DNA of 64,000 bases, taken from assembly GCA_951800645.1 (NCBI GenBank), contig CATOIK010000002.1, positions 120,738 to 184,737 on the forward strand, written 5' to 3'. The stretch is from an uncultured Eubacteriales bacterium. Lineage in GTDB: Bacteria; Bacillota; Clostridia; Lachnospirales; Lachnospiraceae. Made by a program: the position numbers and the translations under genes. This document shows positions 8,676 through 17,664 of the stretch, in pieces (positions within the stretch are counted from its first letter, which is position 1; each line of letters begins with the position of its first letter). The notes beneath the pieces are model-generated. The model was not told the origin of the DNA. It saw only the letters and a list, made by a program, of their open reading frames with translations, and made no database searches.

Positions 8676-10664
8676 ATGAATTCAATCGATAATTTATCTG
8701 TCAATGCCATCCGTGTGTTGTCTGCAGACGCTATTCAGAAGGCCAATTCCGGACATCCGGGCCTGCCGCTTGGCTGCGCTCCCATGGCTTATGAGCTGTG
8801 GATGAAGCATATGAACCACAATCCGGCGGACCCTGACTGGGCAAACCGGGACCGCTTCATCCTTTCAGGCGGTCACGGCTCTATGCTGCTTTATTCCCTG
8901 CTTCATCTGTTCGGCTACGGAAATCTTTCCAAGGAGGATTTGACGAAGTTTCGTCAGCTGGGTTCCATGACTCCGGGCCATCCGGAGTACGGTCATACCG
9001 TAGGCGTGGAAGCTACCACCGGCCCGTTAGGCGCAGGCATGGGTATGGCAGTTGGTATGGCTATCGCAGAGGCCCATATGGCGTCTGTGTTCAATAAAGA
9101 AAATTATCCGGTTGTAGACCACTACACCTATGCGTTAGGCGGAGACGGCTGCATGATGGAGGGCATTTCCTCTGAGGCATTCTCTCTGGCAGGCACCTTA
9201 GGTCTGGGCAAGCTGATTATCCTGTACGATTCCAACCGTATTTCCATTGAGGGAAGCACGGATCTGGCCTTTACGGAGAATGTAGAAAAACGCATGGAGG
9301 CCTTTGGTTTCCAGACCCTTTTGGTAGAAGACGGAAATGATCTGGAGGCTATTGGCCGAGCCATTGAGGAGGCAAAGGCAGATACCTCCCGTCCGTCCTT
9401 TATTACCATCCGCACGGAGATTGGCTATGGCTGCCCGGCTAAGCAGGGCAAGGCCAGCGCTCACGGCGAGCCTCTGGGCGCAGAGAATGTAGACGCTTTA
9501 AAGGAGAACTTAGGATGGTCCTCCAAGGAGCCCTTCTATGTTCCACAGGAAGTCTATGACCATTTTGAGAAGGCAGCAGCAGACCTGGCAGAAACGGAAG
9601 CTGCCTGGAATGTAATGTTTGCCGCATACTGCGAAGAATATCCGGAGATGGAGACTTTATGGAACCAGTATTACGGAGGAACTGCAGAGGTGCTGAAAGC
9701 GCTGGATGCAGATGAAAGCTTCTGGGCTGCAGGCGAGAAGGCAGACGCTACCAGAAGTCTGTCCGGGAAAATCATCAATAAGGTAAAGGAGCTGATGCCG
9801 AACCTGATTGGCGGTTCCGCGGATTTAGGCCCCTCCAATAAGACGGTTATGAATGGGGAAGGAGATTTCTCTCTGGAAAACCGGAATGCCCGGAATCTGC
9901 ATTTCGGCGTCCGTGAGCTTGCCATGACAGCCATCGGAAACGGTATTATGCTGCACGGTGGTCTGCGCGCTTTTGTGGCAACCTTCTTCGTATTCAGCGA
10001 TTATGTAAAGCCTATGGCACGGTTATCTTCTTTGATGCAGGTGCCGCTGACCTTTGTGTTTACCCATGACAGCATTGGCGTAGGCGAGGATGGCCCCACC
10101 CATGAGCCGGTGGAGCAGTTGGCCATGTTCCGTGCTATGCCCAACTTCCATGTGATCCGTCCCTGCGATGCAGTGGAGACTGCAGCAGCCTGGTACAGTG
10201 CTCTGGCTTCTGAGAAGACGCCGACGGCTCTGATCTTATCCAGACAGAACTTAGCTCCCATGACCGGCAGCAGCCGGGACGCCTTAAAGGGCGGCTATGT
10301 GCTGGATGACTGTGAGGGTACGCCGGATCTGATTCTGATGGCGTCTGGTTCCGAGGTAGAAGTGGCTGTAAAGGCAAAGGAAATTCTGACTTCTGAAGGC
10401 AGAAAGGTGCGGGTGGTTTCCATGCCGTCTACAGATTTGTTTGAGGAGCAGTCTGCTGAGTATCGAGAGTCTGTGCTTCCAAAGGCTGTAAGAAAGCGGG
10501 TAGCCGTAGAGGCATTATCCGGATTTGGTTGGGACCGCTATGTAGGTCTGGACGGAGCAACCGTAACCATGACCGGATTTGGCGCCAGTGGCCCGGCAGC
10601 CCAGCTGTTTGAGTATTTTGGATTTACCGCAGAGCATGTGGCTGAGGTAGCCAGAAGTCTGTAA
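8676..10664 (+). CDS. tkt: Transketolase
   Basis: Thiamine-diphosphate enzyme that moves two-carbon units between ketose and aldose phosphates in the non-oxidative pentose phosphate pathway. The 662-aa length is normal for a full-length enzyme. Visible motifs are the substrate His in SGGHGSMLLYSLLHLFGYG, the TPP/Mg motif GDGCMMEGISSEA (about 155-167), and the pyrimidine-domain signature THDSIGVGEDGPTHEPVEQL near residue 463. Starts at ATG 8676 after AGGAGG. It is followed by a strong terminator and is probably transcribed with or just after the DUF5711-like gene. Confidence 0.96.
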   Translation: MNSIDNLSVNAIRVLSADAIQKANSGHPGLPLGCAPMAYELWMKHMNHNPADPDWANRDRFILSGGHGSMLLYSLLHLFGYGNLSKEDLTKFRQLGSMTPGHPEYGHTVGVEATTGPLGAGMGMAVGMAIAEAHMASVFNKENYPVVDHYTYALGGDGCMMEGISSEAFSLAGTLGLGKLIILYDSNRISIEGSTDLAFTENVEKRMEAFGFQTLLVEDGNDLEAIGRAIEEAKADTSRPSFITIRTEIGYGCPAKQGKASAHGEPLGAENVDALKENLGWSSKEPFYVPQEVYDHFEKAAADLAETEAAWNVMFAAYCEEYPEMETLWNQYYGGTAEVLKALDADESFWAAGEKADATRSLSGKIINKVKELMPNLIGGSADLGPSNKTVMNGEGDFSLENRNARNLHFGVRELAMTAIGNGIMLHGGLRAFVATFFVFSDYVKPMARLSSLMQVPLTFVFTHDSIGVGEDGPTHEPVEQLAMFRAMPNFHVIRPCDAVETAAAWYSALASEKTPTALILSRQNLAPMTGSSRDALKGGYVLDDCEGTPDLILMASGSEVEVAVKAKEILTSEGRKVRVVSMPSTDLFEEQSAEYRESVLPKAVRKRVAVEALSGFGWDRYVGLDGATVTMTGFGASGPAAQLFEYFGFTAEHVAEVARSL

Positions 10665-10686
10665 TAAGTAAGCCTTAACAGGGAAA

Positions 10687-10735
10687 GGGGCTGGCAGAAT
10701 ATCTGAAAATTTCAGATATTCTGCCAGCCCCTTTT
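10687..10735 (+). terminator. Strong intrinsic terminator after tkt
   Basis: Near-perfect 22-bp hairpin (GGGGCTGGCAGAATATCTG and its complement) followed by TTTT. Confidence 0.9.
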
Positions 10736-10739
10736 AGGA

Positions 10740-11050
10740 GGTAAGTATGATACGGTACTGCTAAACTTTATGTAAACGCTTTCCTGCAGGAAATCCCTGC
10801 AAAGGGAAGCGGTTTTTGTTGGTCGACCTGGCAGCGGTTGCGCGCTGGGTGCTGCCGGCCATTTTGTATAAGGAAATAACGAACATCCATGTTCATTACT
10901 TATGATGCGCTTGCTGTCGTTCCTAAGCTGTCCTGCATCATGGTATTATCATACTGGAAAAATGTGTATAAAGTTTGATGGAATTCTAAAGTGTTTGGGA
11001 ATTTTAGAAAGAAATTATGACGGCATTCTTACGGAAATGGTGAAATCGGC
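10740..11050. other. Non-coding interval with short inverted repeats
   Basis: No convincing ORF. It contains small palindromes such as GGCAGC...GCTGCC (10830-10856) and GAACATCCATGTTC (10881-10894), and an AGTATGATAC-like sequence near 10744 that recurs inverted near 10943-10956. It could be a decayed repeat element or an untranslated RNA; I cannot classify it. Confidence 0.3.
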
Positions 11051-11079
11051 TTTTCATTGACAGGGGAATCCAGTATAAT
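11051..11079 (+). promoter_or_regulatory. Probable promoter of rlmD
   Basis: TTTTCA (11051-11056), 17-nt spacer, TATAAT (11074-11079). The nearer TTGACA (11057) would leave only 11 nt and is not used in this reading. Confidence 0.5.
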
Positions 11080-11113
11080 AAAGAAAATGAATCTGTAAAC
11101 AGGAGTAAAAAGC

Positions 11114-12832
11114 GTGAATTGGAAGAAAAATGATGTATTTCAGGCGTTAATAGAAGATATGAGCGATGCCGGAGAAGGTATTGGAAAGGTGGACGGCTTT
11201 ACCTGGTTTATTAAGGATGCTGTAATCGGAGATAAGGTAGAGGCAAAAGCCATGAAGGTGAAAAAATCCTATGGCTTTGCAAGGCTGCTGCAGGTGTTGG
11301 AGCCGTCTCCCAGCCGGGTAACACCCTTATGCCCATCTGCCCGCCAGTGCGGAGGCTGTCAGATTCAGGCCCTGGCATATCCGGAACAACTTCGCTTCAA
11401 AGAGAAAAAGGTGTGCAATAATCTGCGGCGGATAGGCGGACTGGAAAACCTGGTGTTGGTGGACGAGGCAGGCAGGCTGCGGGATGCAGACGGCATGGCA
11501 GAACCGGTGGAGGGCATTCCGGTTTATCCCATCATCGGTATGGAGCGTCCCTGGCGTTACCGCAACAAGGCTCAGTTTCCCTTTGGTATGAGTAAGGACG
11601 GCAGGATTATTGCCGGTTTTTATGCTGGCCGCACCCATTCCATCATTGAAACGGAAGACTGCCTTCTGGGAGTGGAGGAAAACAGAGAAATTCTGTCCTG
11701 CATCCGAAACCATATGGAGAGACATCACATCGCTTCCTATCATGAAGAATCCCACAGCGGGCTGGTGCGGCATGTGCTGATCCGCAAAGGCTTTCAGACC
11801 GGGGAACTGATGGTGTGCCTGGTGCTGAATGGCCCGGTAAACGCTTTTACAGCATCGGAGGAGCTGGTGGAGGAGCTGCGGAGCCTGTTTGGCCCATCCA
11901 TGGCCAGCATTTCCTGCAGTATCAACCGGGAACGAACCAATGTGATTATGGGCGCCGAGATTGTGAATCTGTATGGCCCCGGCTATATCACAGATTATAT
12001 TGGCAATGTCAAGTATCGCATTTCCCCCCTGTCCTTTTATCAGGTGAATCCGGTGCAGACGGAAAAATTATACGATACAGCGCTGAAGTATGCTGGATTG
12101 ACTGGAAAAGAGACGGTATGGGATCTGTACTGTGGAATTGGAACTATTTCTCTGTTCCTGGCCCAGAAGGCGAAGATGGTATACGGCGTGGAAATTATTC
12201 CTGAGGCCATCGGGGATGCCCGTGCCAACGCCCGGCTAAACGGCATCCAAAATGCAGAATTCTTTGTGGGAAAAGCGGAGGAAGTGCTGCCGGAGCAGTT
12301 TGAAAAGAACCACATTTACGCAGATGTAGTTGTGGTAGACCCGCCCCGTAAAGGCTGCGACCAGGTGTGTTTAGATACTATTGTCAAAATGGCTCCTCAG
12401 CGGGTTGTGTATGTTAGCTGCGATTCCGCTACCCTGGCCCGTGATGTGAAGTATTTAGGCGAGAATGGGTATCAGGTGGAGAAGGTGCGGTGCTGCGATA
12501 TGTTCGGGCATAGTGGACATGTGGAGACAGTTGTCAAGTTGGTTAGAAAAACTCCAGACACATATATCGACATTACTGTTGATATGGACGAGCTGGATTT
12601 GACTGCTTCTGAAGCAAAAACAACTTATCAGAAAATTAAGGATTATATTGAGGAAAAATATGATGTGAAAGTGTCTTCGCTGTATATTGCACAGGTAAAG
12701 CAAAAGTATGGAATTATCGAACGAGAAAATTACAATACAGCTAAGCCGGAAAATGTAAGGCAGCCGCAGTGTCCGCCGGAGAAAGAGAAGCTGATTGAGG
12801 AAGCGCTGCGGCATTTTAAGATGATTTCATAG
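11114..12832 (+). CDS. rlmD: 23S rRNA m5U methyltransferase, RlmD/RumA family, with C-terminal extension
   Basis: SAM-dependent enzyme that forms 5-methyluridine in 23S rRNA. It has an N-terminal TRAM-like domain (about 1-60), a Cys-rich Fe-S motif (CPSARQCGGCQIQ), the SAM motif DLYCGIGTISLFLAQKA, DPPRKGCD, and the catalytic loop YVSCDSATLARD. Starts at GTG 11114 after AGGAG. At 572 aa it is about 130 longer than E. coli RlmD; part of the excess is an 80-90 residue tail after the catalytic domain (from ITVDMDELDLTASEAK to EEALRHFKMIS). I recall this tail in many Firmicutes homologues; its role is unknown. The exact target uridine cannot be assigned from sequence. Confidence 0.88.
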   Translation: MNWKKNDVFQALIEDMSDAGEGIGKVDGFTWFIKDAVIGDKVEAKAMKVKKSYGFARLLQVLEPSPSRVTPLCPSARQCGGCQIQALAYPEQLRFKEKKVCNNLRRIGGLENLVLVDEAGRLRDADGMAEPVEGIPVYPIIGMERPWRYRNKAQFPFGMSKDGRIIAGFYAGRTHSIIETEDCLLGVEENREILSCIRNHMERHHIASYHEESHSGLVRHVLIRKGFQTGELMVCLVLNGPVNAFTASEELVEELRSLFGPSMASISCSINRERTNVIMGAEIVNLYGPGYITDYIGNVKYRISPLSFYQVNPVQTEKLYDTALKYAGLTGKETVWDLYCGIGTISLFLAQKAKMVYGVEIIPEAIGDARANARLNGIQNAEFFVGKAEEVLPEQFEKNHIYADVVVVDPPRKGCDQVCLDTIVKMAPQRVVYVSCDSATLARDVKYLGENGYQVEKVRCCDMFGHSGHVETVVKLVRKTPDTYIDITVDMDELDLTASEAKTTYQKIKDYIEEKYDVKVSSLYIAQVKQKYGIIERENYNTAKPENVRQPQCPPEKEKLIEEALRHFKMIS

Positions 12833-12854
12833 TTAGCCAAACACGAGGTTAATC

Positions 12855-12959
12855 ATGGCAAAAGATTTGACAAATTCAAGATTGGATAGGCAAAATATAT
12901 TAAACAACGAGATTCCATATAGACAAAATTGGTTTTTTATATCTTTTGATTTCTTATAA
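12855..12959 (+). pseudogene. Short AT-rich ORF, possible N-terminal gene remnant
   Basis: A 34-codon ORF (begins MAKDLTNSRLDRQN, ends SFDFL) sits just after rlmD where base composition drops sharply. It reads like the start of a protein cut short by deletion. No function is recognised. It marks the left edge of the AT-rich patch. Confidence 0.2.
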
Positions 12960-13038
12960 GATAATGGCATTGTGCGACAAGCTATATAAAAAATTCTCAT
13001 GTATACTTTGATTATAAATTATACAAGGAGGTACTGAT

Positions 13039-13950
13039 ATGTACGCATATGAAAATATTGAAATGTCATTAAACTATATTGAACAACATTTAAGTGAGAA
13101 AATCGAAACAGAGAAACTGGCGGAAATTGCCTGTCTTTCTACATTTTATTACCAACGCTTGTTTAAAAGGTTAGTTAAGAAATCAGTTCAAGAGTATATC
13201 AAACTTCGCCGTTTAGCAATGGTAATAGCAGAATTGAATAATTCAGAGGAAAGAATATTAGACATAGCTTTAAAATATGGATTTTCAGACCATGCTAACT
13301 TCACAAGAGCATTTAAAGAAGTTTACCATATTACTCCCGATGAATACAGAAAGAATGTTCCTATGTTAAATACATTTGACAAGCCAGAACTTTCTTCACG
13401 TTATATCATGATTGATGAAAATGTCCCATTGATTGTAGGAAATATTGTTTTGGAAATTCAAAGAAAAACATTAAGAACAAAGGAAACATATTTTGGTTTT
13501 GAAAAAACAGTAACTATTGCTGAACAAATTCCTGCTGGAGAAAGTACAGGAATTGATGTTCCAGGTCAGCTATGGCGCGAATTCCATGCAAAGAAACTGC
13601 AAACTGAAGATGCCATTTTTAACAATGATATTGAACTTGGTGTATCTCACTTAGCAAGTCCAGATAAAGGAACATTCCTTTACTTTGCAGGAGGTATAGT
13701 TTCATCAACAGATGTATGTCCTAAAAATATGGTACAACATACATTACCAGCAGGTGAGTATATTGTATGCAAAATTGAGGCAGAATCTTTTGAAGAACTT
13801 GTTACTATTGCTTTAAATCAAGCAAATAAGTATCTGTTTGAAACTTGGCTTCCAAATCATAATTTGGTTACAAAGCCATTCATGGCAGAAAAATATTACA
13901 AAGGAAATGCAGAGATTAATTATATGGAAATATGGGTAATTCCTGTGTAA
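13039..13950 (+). CDS. AraC-family regulator with GyrI-like effector-binding domain
   Basis: Residues 1-110 are a two-helix-turn-helix AraC DNA-binding domain (IETEKLAEIACLSTFYYQR, then ILDIALKYGFSDHANFTRAF and HITPDEYRKN). Residues about 125-303 resemble the GyrI/Rob-type effector-binding fold that senses small lipophilic compounds. This head-first order with a C-terminal ligand domain is typical of Rob/SoxS-like regulators of efflux or stress genes. ATG 13039 follows AAGGAGG. Codons are clearly more AT-rich than in the neighbours, which suggests transfer. No obvious target gene is adjacent. Confidence 0.8.
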   Translation: MYAYENIEMSLNYIEQHLSEKIETEKLAEIACLSTFYYQRLFKRLVKKSVQEYIKLRRLAMVIAELNNSEERILDIALKYGFSDHANFTRAFKEVYHITPDEYRKNVPMLNTFDKPELSSRYIMIDENVPLIVGNIVLEIQRKTLRTKETYFGFEKTVTIAEQIPAGESTGIDVPGQLWREFHAKKLQTEDAIFNNDIELGVSHLASPDKGTFLYFAGGIVSSTDVCPKNMVQHTLPAGEYIVCKIEAESFEELVTIALNQANKYLFETWLPNHNLVTKPFMAEKYYKGNAEINYMEIWVIPV

Positions 13951-13964
13951 ACAGTAAATGCTAA

Positions 13965-14559
13965 ATAGGAATTGAAACGACAAAAAGAAAAGAAAATTTC
14001 ATTCTGAAAGAAGGAGAGTATGAGATTGATGATAGCGAGTTTGATTCCAGCGTGCCTGGTGAATATGAGATCAAGGTATCTTACGACTTTGAAACTCCGG
14101 AGGGAGAAGTAGAAACCTTCCAGGATAGCTTCTATGTAGAAGTTCTGGATGAGTGGCTTGTAGATGAAGAAGCTTATGTAACCGGTATTAAGATCAAAGC
14201 ACTTCCGGAGAAAAAGACATACCGTGTAGATGATGATATTGATCTGGAAGGCCTTGTAGTAGTAGCAAAACTCAGAGGAATGGATACCGGCTGGTATCTG
14301 GCTGCTGACGGAAACTGGTATTACCTGGAAGTATCTGAGTGAGCAGAGCGGTTCCATGGCGATTGGCTGGAAGCAGATAGGCGGGAACTGGTATTACCTG
14401 AATGCTGTTTCCAACGGAGAAACCGGATGGAGTTATCAGAAAGAGTCTGACTCCTGGAATTATGGGGCAGGAAAAACACTTCCTTTAGGTGCTTTGTTTG
14501 TGTCAACGGTAACGCCGGATGGCTACAATGTTGATGAAAATGGAGTATGGCTCCCATAA
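13965..14559 (+). pseudogene. Frameshifted fragment of a cell-wall-binding-repeat protein
   Basis: The first part (13965-14342) reads as a bacterial Ig-like segment (DSSVPGEYEIKVSYDFETP) followed by the start of a choline-binding-type repeat (GWYLAADGNWYYL), then hits a stop. The next repeat (MAIGWKQIGGNWYYLNAV, ending GVWLP) continues in another frame from about 14332 to 14559. No start codon with a ribosome site or signal peptide is seen. It is the 3' remnant of a secreted wall-binding protein with a frameshift near 14335. Confidence 0.65.
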
Positions 14560-14606
14560 ATGAAGTTGTCAACAGGCTTTGAACAGTCCATGATCTAAAC
14601 TCCTAG

Positions 14607-14664
14607 AAGACACCTTGCAGCAATGTCTATATGAAAATGACATTGTTCTGCAGGGTGTCTTTTT
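14607..14664 (+). terminator. Intrinsic terminator after pseudogene
   Basis: Long hairpin AAGACACCTTGCAG...CTGCAGGGTGTCTT followed by TTTTT. Confidence 0.8.
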
Positions 14665-14777
14665 GATGTTCTTATGTGGGAAAAGAAGTGGTTTACAGTG
14701 CTGTAAAATATTATGAATAGGATATATAAAAAGAGTAAAAATATAATCATAAGAGAGGAAACGAGGGAGATATTAAA

Positions 14778-15671
14778 ATGTACGATATAATTATTATTGG
14801 TGCAGGACCGGCTGGTATTAGTGCGGCTATTTATGGGAAAAGCAGAGGGAAAAAGGTTTTGGTGCTGGAAAAAAAACAGGTGGGCGGTTTGATTGGAACG
14901 GTATCTACAGTCACACACTATACAGCAATCCTGCAGGCGGAATCTGGAAATACATTTGCTGAGAGAATGAAAGAGCAGGCACTGGGCGCCGGTGTGGAAA
15001 TTCGTTATGAAAATGTGACGGAGACAAAGCTTACAGGCAAAATAAAGAAGGTCGTTACGGATAAAGGAAGTTATGAATCCAAAACCTTAATTTTGGCAAA
15101 TGGCGGTTCTGGCCGTATGCTGGGTATTCCTGGGGAAAGTCTGAAGGGTGTCAGATTAAATGCACCAAAAGATGGTCTGGATTATAAAGGAAAGAATGTT
15201 TATGTGATCGGCGGAGCAGATGGAGCAGCAAAGGAAGCTCTATATCTGGCTGAAATAGCGAGAAAGGTAGTGATTGTATGTGTGGAAGATGAACTTGCAT
15301 GTATACAGGAATTCAGAGATAAGATCGTTACCTGTGATAATATTGAAATCATGCCCCATTCAAGCCTTACTGCAGTATATGGCAGCGAAGCAGTGGAAGA
15401 ACTTGAATTTACAGATAACAAAACGGGAAAGAAGCAGATTGTAAAAGATGCAGAGTGTGGAGTATTTGTATATGCGGGGATTGTTCCGAATACACAGATG
15501 TATACAGAATTGAGGCTAGATGGCGGCTATATTCCTGTTGATGGGTCTATGCAGACGGAAATTCCGGGAGTATTTGCGGCAGGAGATATTTGTGTGAAAA
15601 AAGTGAGACAGGTGGCCACAGCAGTTGCCGACGGCGCAATCGCAGGGATTCAGGCAGCAGCGATGTGCTGA
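14778..15671 (+). CDS. Thioredoxin-reductase-like FAD/NAD(P) flavoprotein lacking the CxxC
   Basis: 297 aa with the layout of low-Mr thioredoxin reductases: FAD motif IIIGAGPAGISAAIYGKSRG at residue 4, a second nucleotide-binding segment VYVIGGADGAAKEALYL (about 143-159), and the FAD-closing motif IPGVFAAGDICVKKVRQVATAVADGA. The redox-active CxxC that precedes the second motif in true TrxB is absent; the aligned segment reads VRLNAPKDGLDYKGK. The NAD(P) motif is GGADGA rather than GGGDSA. It therefore cannot reduce thioredoxin by the usual route. It may be a ferredoxin- or NAD(P)H-linked reductase of another partner. No partner gene is adjacent. Confidence 0.75.
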   Translation: MYDIIIIGAGPAGISAAIYGKSRGKKVLVLEKKQVGGLIGTVSTVTHYTAILQAESGNTFAERMKEQALGAGVEIRYENVTETKLTGKIKKVVTDKGSYESKTLILANGGSGRMLGIPGESLKGVRLNAPKDGLDYKGKNVYVIGGADGAAKEALYLAEIARKVVIVCVEDELACIQEFRDKIVTCDNIEIMPHSSLTAVYGSEAVEELEFTDNKTGKKQIVKDAECGVFVYAGIVPNTQMYTELRLDGGYIPVDGSMQTEIPGVFAAGDICVKKVRQVATAVADGAIAGIQAAAMC

Positions 15672-15871
15672 TATAGTCGAAAGTTTGTAATTTTTTGTTA
15701 TAAAGTTCTGAAAAAAAGTTAGTAGATTTGTTTGGCCCATCGGTTCTCTTGCCGACTATATTCGGGCTGAATTGTGTGGAAGACGACCATGAGCCAAACA
15801 TATAAAAAATACTCATATGCCTCCATATGCCTTCATAGGATGGTAAAAACCATTCTCAGGGGAATCGACCC

Positions 15872-16147
15872 ATGAAGGATTACATTGAAGAACGAGCCAT
15901 TGCTATTGCCAATTACATCATAGACCACAATGCCACAGTGCGGCAGACTGCGAAGAAGTTTGGAATCAGCAAGTCTACGGTGCATAAGGATGTGACAGAA
16001 CGCCTGGAGGACATCAACCCGTCTCTGGCGGCGCAGGCCAGGGTGGTGCTGGAGGTAAACAAGTCGGAGCGGCACATCCGGGGCGGAATGGCTACCAGGG
16101 AGAAGTATCAGCACCGGCTGGCTATTTGCAGTAAAGAGGAGGATTAA
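15872..16147 (+). CDS. spoIIID: Sporulation transcription factor SpoIIID
   Basis: 91 aa, the normal size. It is a DNA-binding regulator of mother-cell genes under sigma-E. The helix-turn-helix is visible as TVRQTAKKFGISKSTVHKDV (residues 22-41), followed by the conserved basic C-terminus with RHIRGGMATREKY. It stands alone with about 200 bp of upstream non-coding sequence. Its presence shows an endospore former. Confidence 0.95.
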   Translation: MKDYIEERAIAIANYIIDHNATVRQTAKKFGISKSTVHKDVTERLEDINPSLAAQARVVLEVNKSERHIRGGMATREKYQHRLAICSKEED

Positions 16148-16235
16148 GCCGTAAATTTTTCTGCGATGCAGCAGGCATAATGTGCTTCCTGCGGAAATAC
16201 ACTACTAATAATCTAGTGTGTAAGGGGAGGCAGTT

Positions 16236-16667
16236 ATGCGGAATCGTTTGAATGGAAAGATACTTCTGGTTGCAGGCTTGTTCATGTGGGCGTTTGTGGT
16301 GCGGATGCTGACGGGATGCAGCGTGCAGAAGAATGAACAGGATAAGGTGCGGGATTTGGAGTTTGCGGTGGTGGGAGAAGCGGAGCTTCCCCAGGAGCTT
16401 AAGAGTCTGGTGGAGGAAAAAAAGGCGGCGGACTTTCGTCTGACCTACTCCAATGACCAGGGGCTTTACATAGCCGTAGGCTACGGCGAGCAGGCCACAG
16501 GCGGCTACAGTATCGCAGTTCGGGAACTGTATCTGACGGAGAATTCCATTGTTGTGGACACAGAGCTTTTGGGGCCGGAGAAAGGCGAGGAGGTAGGAGT
16601 GGAGAAATCCTATCCCTATATTGTAGTGCGGACCGAGTATCTGGAAAATCCGGTGATTTTCCAGTAA
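16236..16667 (+). CDS. PrcB-like domain lipoprotein
   Basis: 143 aa with a hydrophobic N-terminal segment ending in a lipobox-like LTGC (Cys near residue 28), so probably a membrane lipoprotein. The C-terminal half (ATGGYSIAVRELYLTENSIVVDTELLGP ... SYPYIVVRT, shown here only in part) matches the PrcB C-terminal domain pattern, named for a protease complex subunit of Treponema. ATG 16236 follows GGGGAGG. Function in Clostridia is unknown; a terminator follows directly. Confidence 0.65.
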   Translation: MRNRLNGKILLVAGLFMWAFVVRMLTGCSVQKNEQDKVRDLEFAVVGEAELPQELKSLVEEKKAADFRLTYSNDQGLYIAVGYGEQATGGYSIAVRELYLTENSIVVDTELLGPEKGEEVGVEKSYPYIVVRTEYLENPVIFQ

Positions 16668-16681
16668 CAGGTCAGATTAGT

Positions 16682-16749
16682 GGGGGTGCTGTATAATTCA
16701 GCGCAGAAATGGGCGCAGTGGAATTATACAGCAGCCTCCTTGTTTTTTT
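16682..16749 (+). terminator. Intrinsic terminator after PrcB-like gene
   Basis: Arms GCTGTATAATTC (16688-16699) and GAATTATACAGC (16721-16732), extended by GGGGG/CCTCC, then a T7 run. Confidence 0.8.
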
Positions 16750-16778
16750 ACATGGCAAGTACATCTCTCATATGCTGG

Positions 16779-16917
16779 TTACTGTTCAGAGCCAATCTCC
16801 AAAATGCTGTGCATTTTCTCAGTGTGGCGTATCCGCCAAATAAAATTAAAAAAGCAGCCTTAAAAAAGCAGGCATTTTACGCCTGATTTTTAAATTTTGC
16901 TTGGCTCTGAACAGTAA
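16779..16917. repeat. 139-bp MITE-like element with perfect 17-bp terminal inverted repeats
   Basis: TTACTGTTCAGAGCCAA (16779-16795) is repeated as its exact complement at 16901-16917. The interior is AT-rich and non-coding. Size and ends fit a miniature inverted-repeat element; no clear target duplication is seen. Its right end supplies the -35 box of the next promoter. Confidence 0.5.
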
Positions 16918-16930
16918 TGTATGGTATGAT
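16901..16930 (+). promoter_or_regulatory. Probable promoter of cysE, -35 inside the MITE-like end
   Basis: TTGGCT (16901-16906), 18-nt spacer, TATGAT (16925-16930). The leader is about 65 nt with no obvious riboswitch. Confidence 0.5.
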
Positions 16931-17002
16931 GTAGAACAAAAACAGAAGTCTCATAGTAAAATGATGGCAGAGACATTTCATATTTAAAATGAGGGATGAG
17001 AG

Positions 17003-17641
17003 ATGATATTAAAGGATATTTGGCTTGATGTGAAAGCGGTTCAGGAGCGAGACCCGGCGGCCCGCAGCGCTTTGGAGGTGCTGCTGCTTTACCAGGGGGT
17101 TCACGCCATGATCTGGCATCGGTTTGCCCATTGGTTTTACAGGCATCACATGCTTTTTATTGCCCGGCTGGTTTCCCAGATTGCCCGGTTTTTTACGCTG
17201 ATTGAGATTCATCCTGGCGCCCAGATGGGCCATGGGATCTTGATTGACCACGGCTGCGGCGTAGTCATTGGCGAGACTGCCATCGTGGGCGACAACTGCA
17301 CCATTTACCAGGGGGTCACCTTAGGCGGTGTAGGCCTTAACAAGGGCAAGCGCCATCCTACACTGGGAAAGAATGTGACGGTAGGCGCCGGGGCTAAGAT
17401 TCTGGGAGCCTTTGAGGTAGGCGACAACTGTCGGATTGCCGCCAATGCAGTGCTTTTAAAACCTTTGGAAAACGATACTACGGCTGTAGGTATTCCTGCC
17501 AGACCGGTAAAGGTGGCCGGAGTTCCGGTGGAGAAAAAACCGGCTGTTACCATGGAGCATTACTGCAAAATGGAAGAACGGATAAAAGAGCTGGAGGAAG
17601 AACTGGCCCGGCTGAAGGCCGGTCTGGAAGCGGATCAGTAA
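17003..17641 (+). CDS. cysE: Serine O-acetyltransferase
   Basis: Transfers acetyl from acetyl-CoA to L-serine, the first step of cysteine synthesis, in the cytoplasm. It has an N-terminal helical region, then left-handed beta-helix hexapeptide repeats (IEIHPGAQMGHGILIDHGCG, VVIGETAIVGDN, GVTLGGVGLNKGKRHPTLG). The catalytic His/Asp environment (IDHGCG) and the GKRHP loop are intact. At 212 aa it is the short EpsC-type form usual in Firmicutes. The C-terminus adds an acidic coiled segment. The ttcA-like gene follows 23 nt downstream, probably in the same transcript. Confidence 0.93.
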   Translation: MILKDIWLDVKAVQERDPAARSALEVLLLYQGVHAMIWHRFAHWFYRHHMLFIARLVSQIARFFTLIEIHPGAQMGHGILIDHGCGVVIGETAIVGDNCTIYQGVTLGGVGLNKGKRHPTLGKNVTVGAGAKILGAFEVGDNCRIAANAVLLKPLENDTTAVGIPARPVKVAGVPVEKKPAVTMEHYCKMEERIKELEEELARLKAGLEADQ

Positions 17642-17664
17642 CAGAAGAAGCAAGGAGAGATGAA

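Noticed and set aside
16680..16886. 68-codon plus-strand ORF after the PrcB-like gene
   Set aside because: It lies across a terminator hairpin and the inverted-repeat element; no protein likeness.
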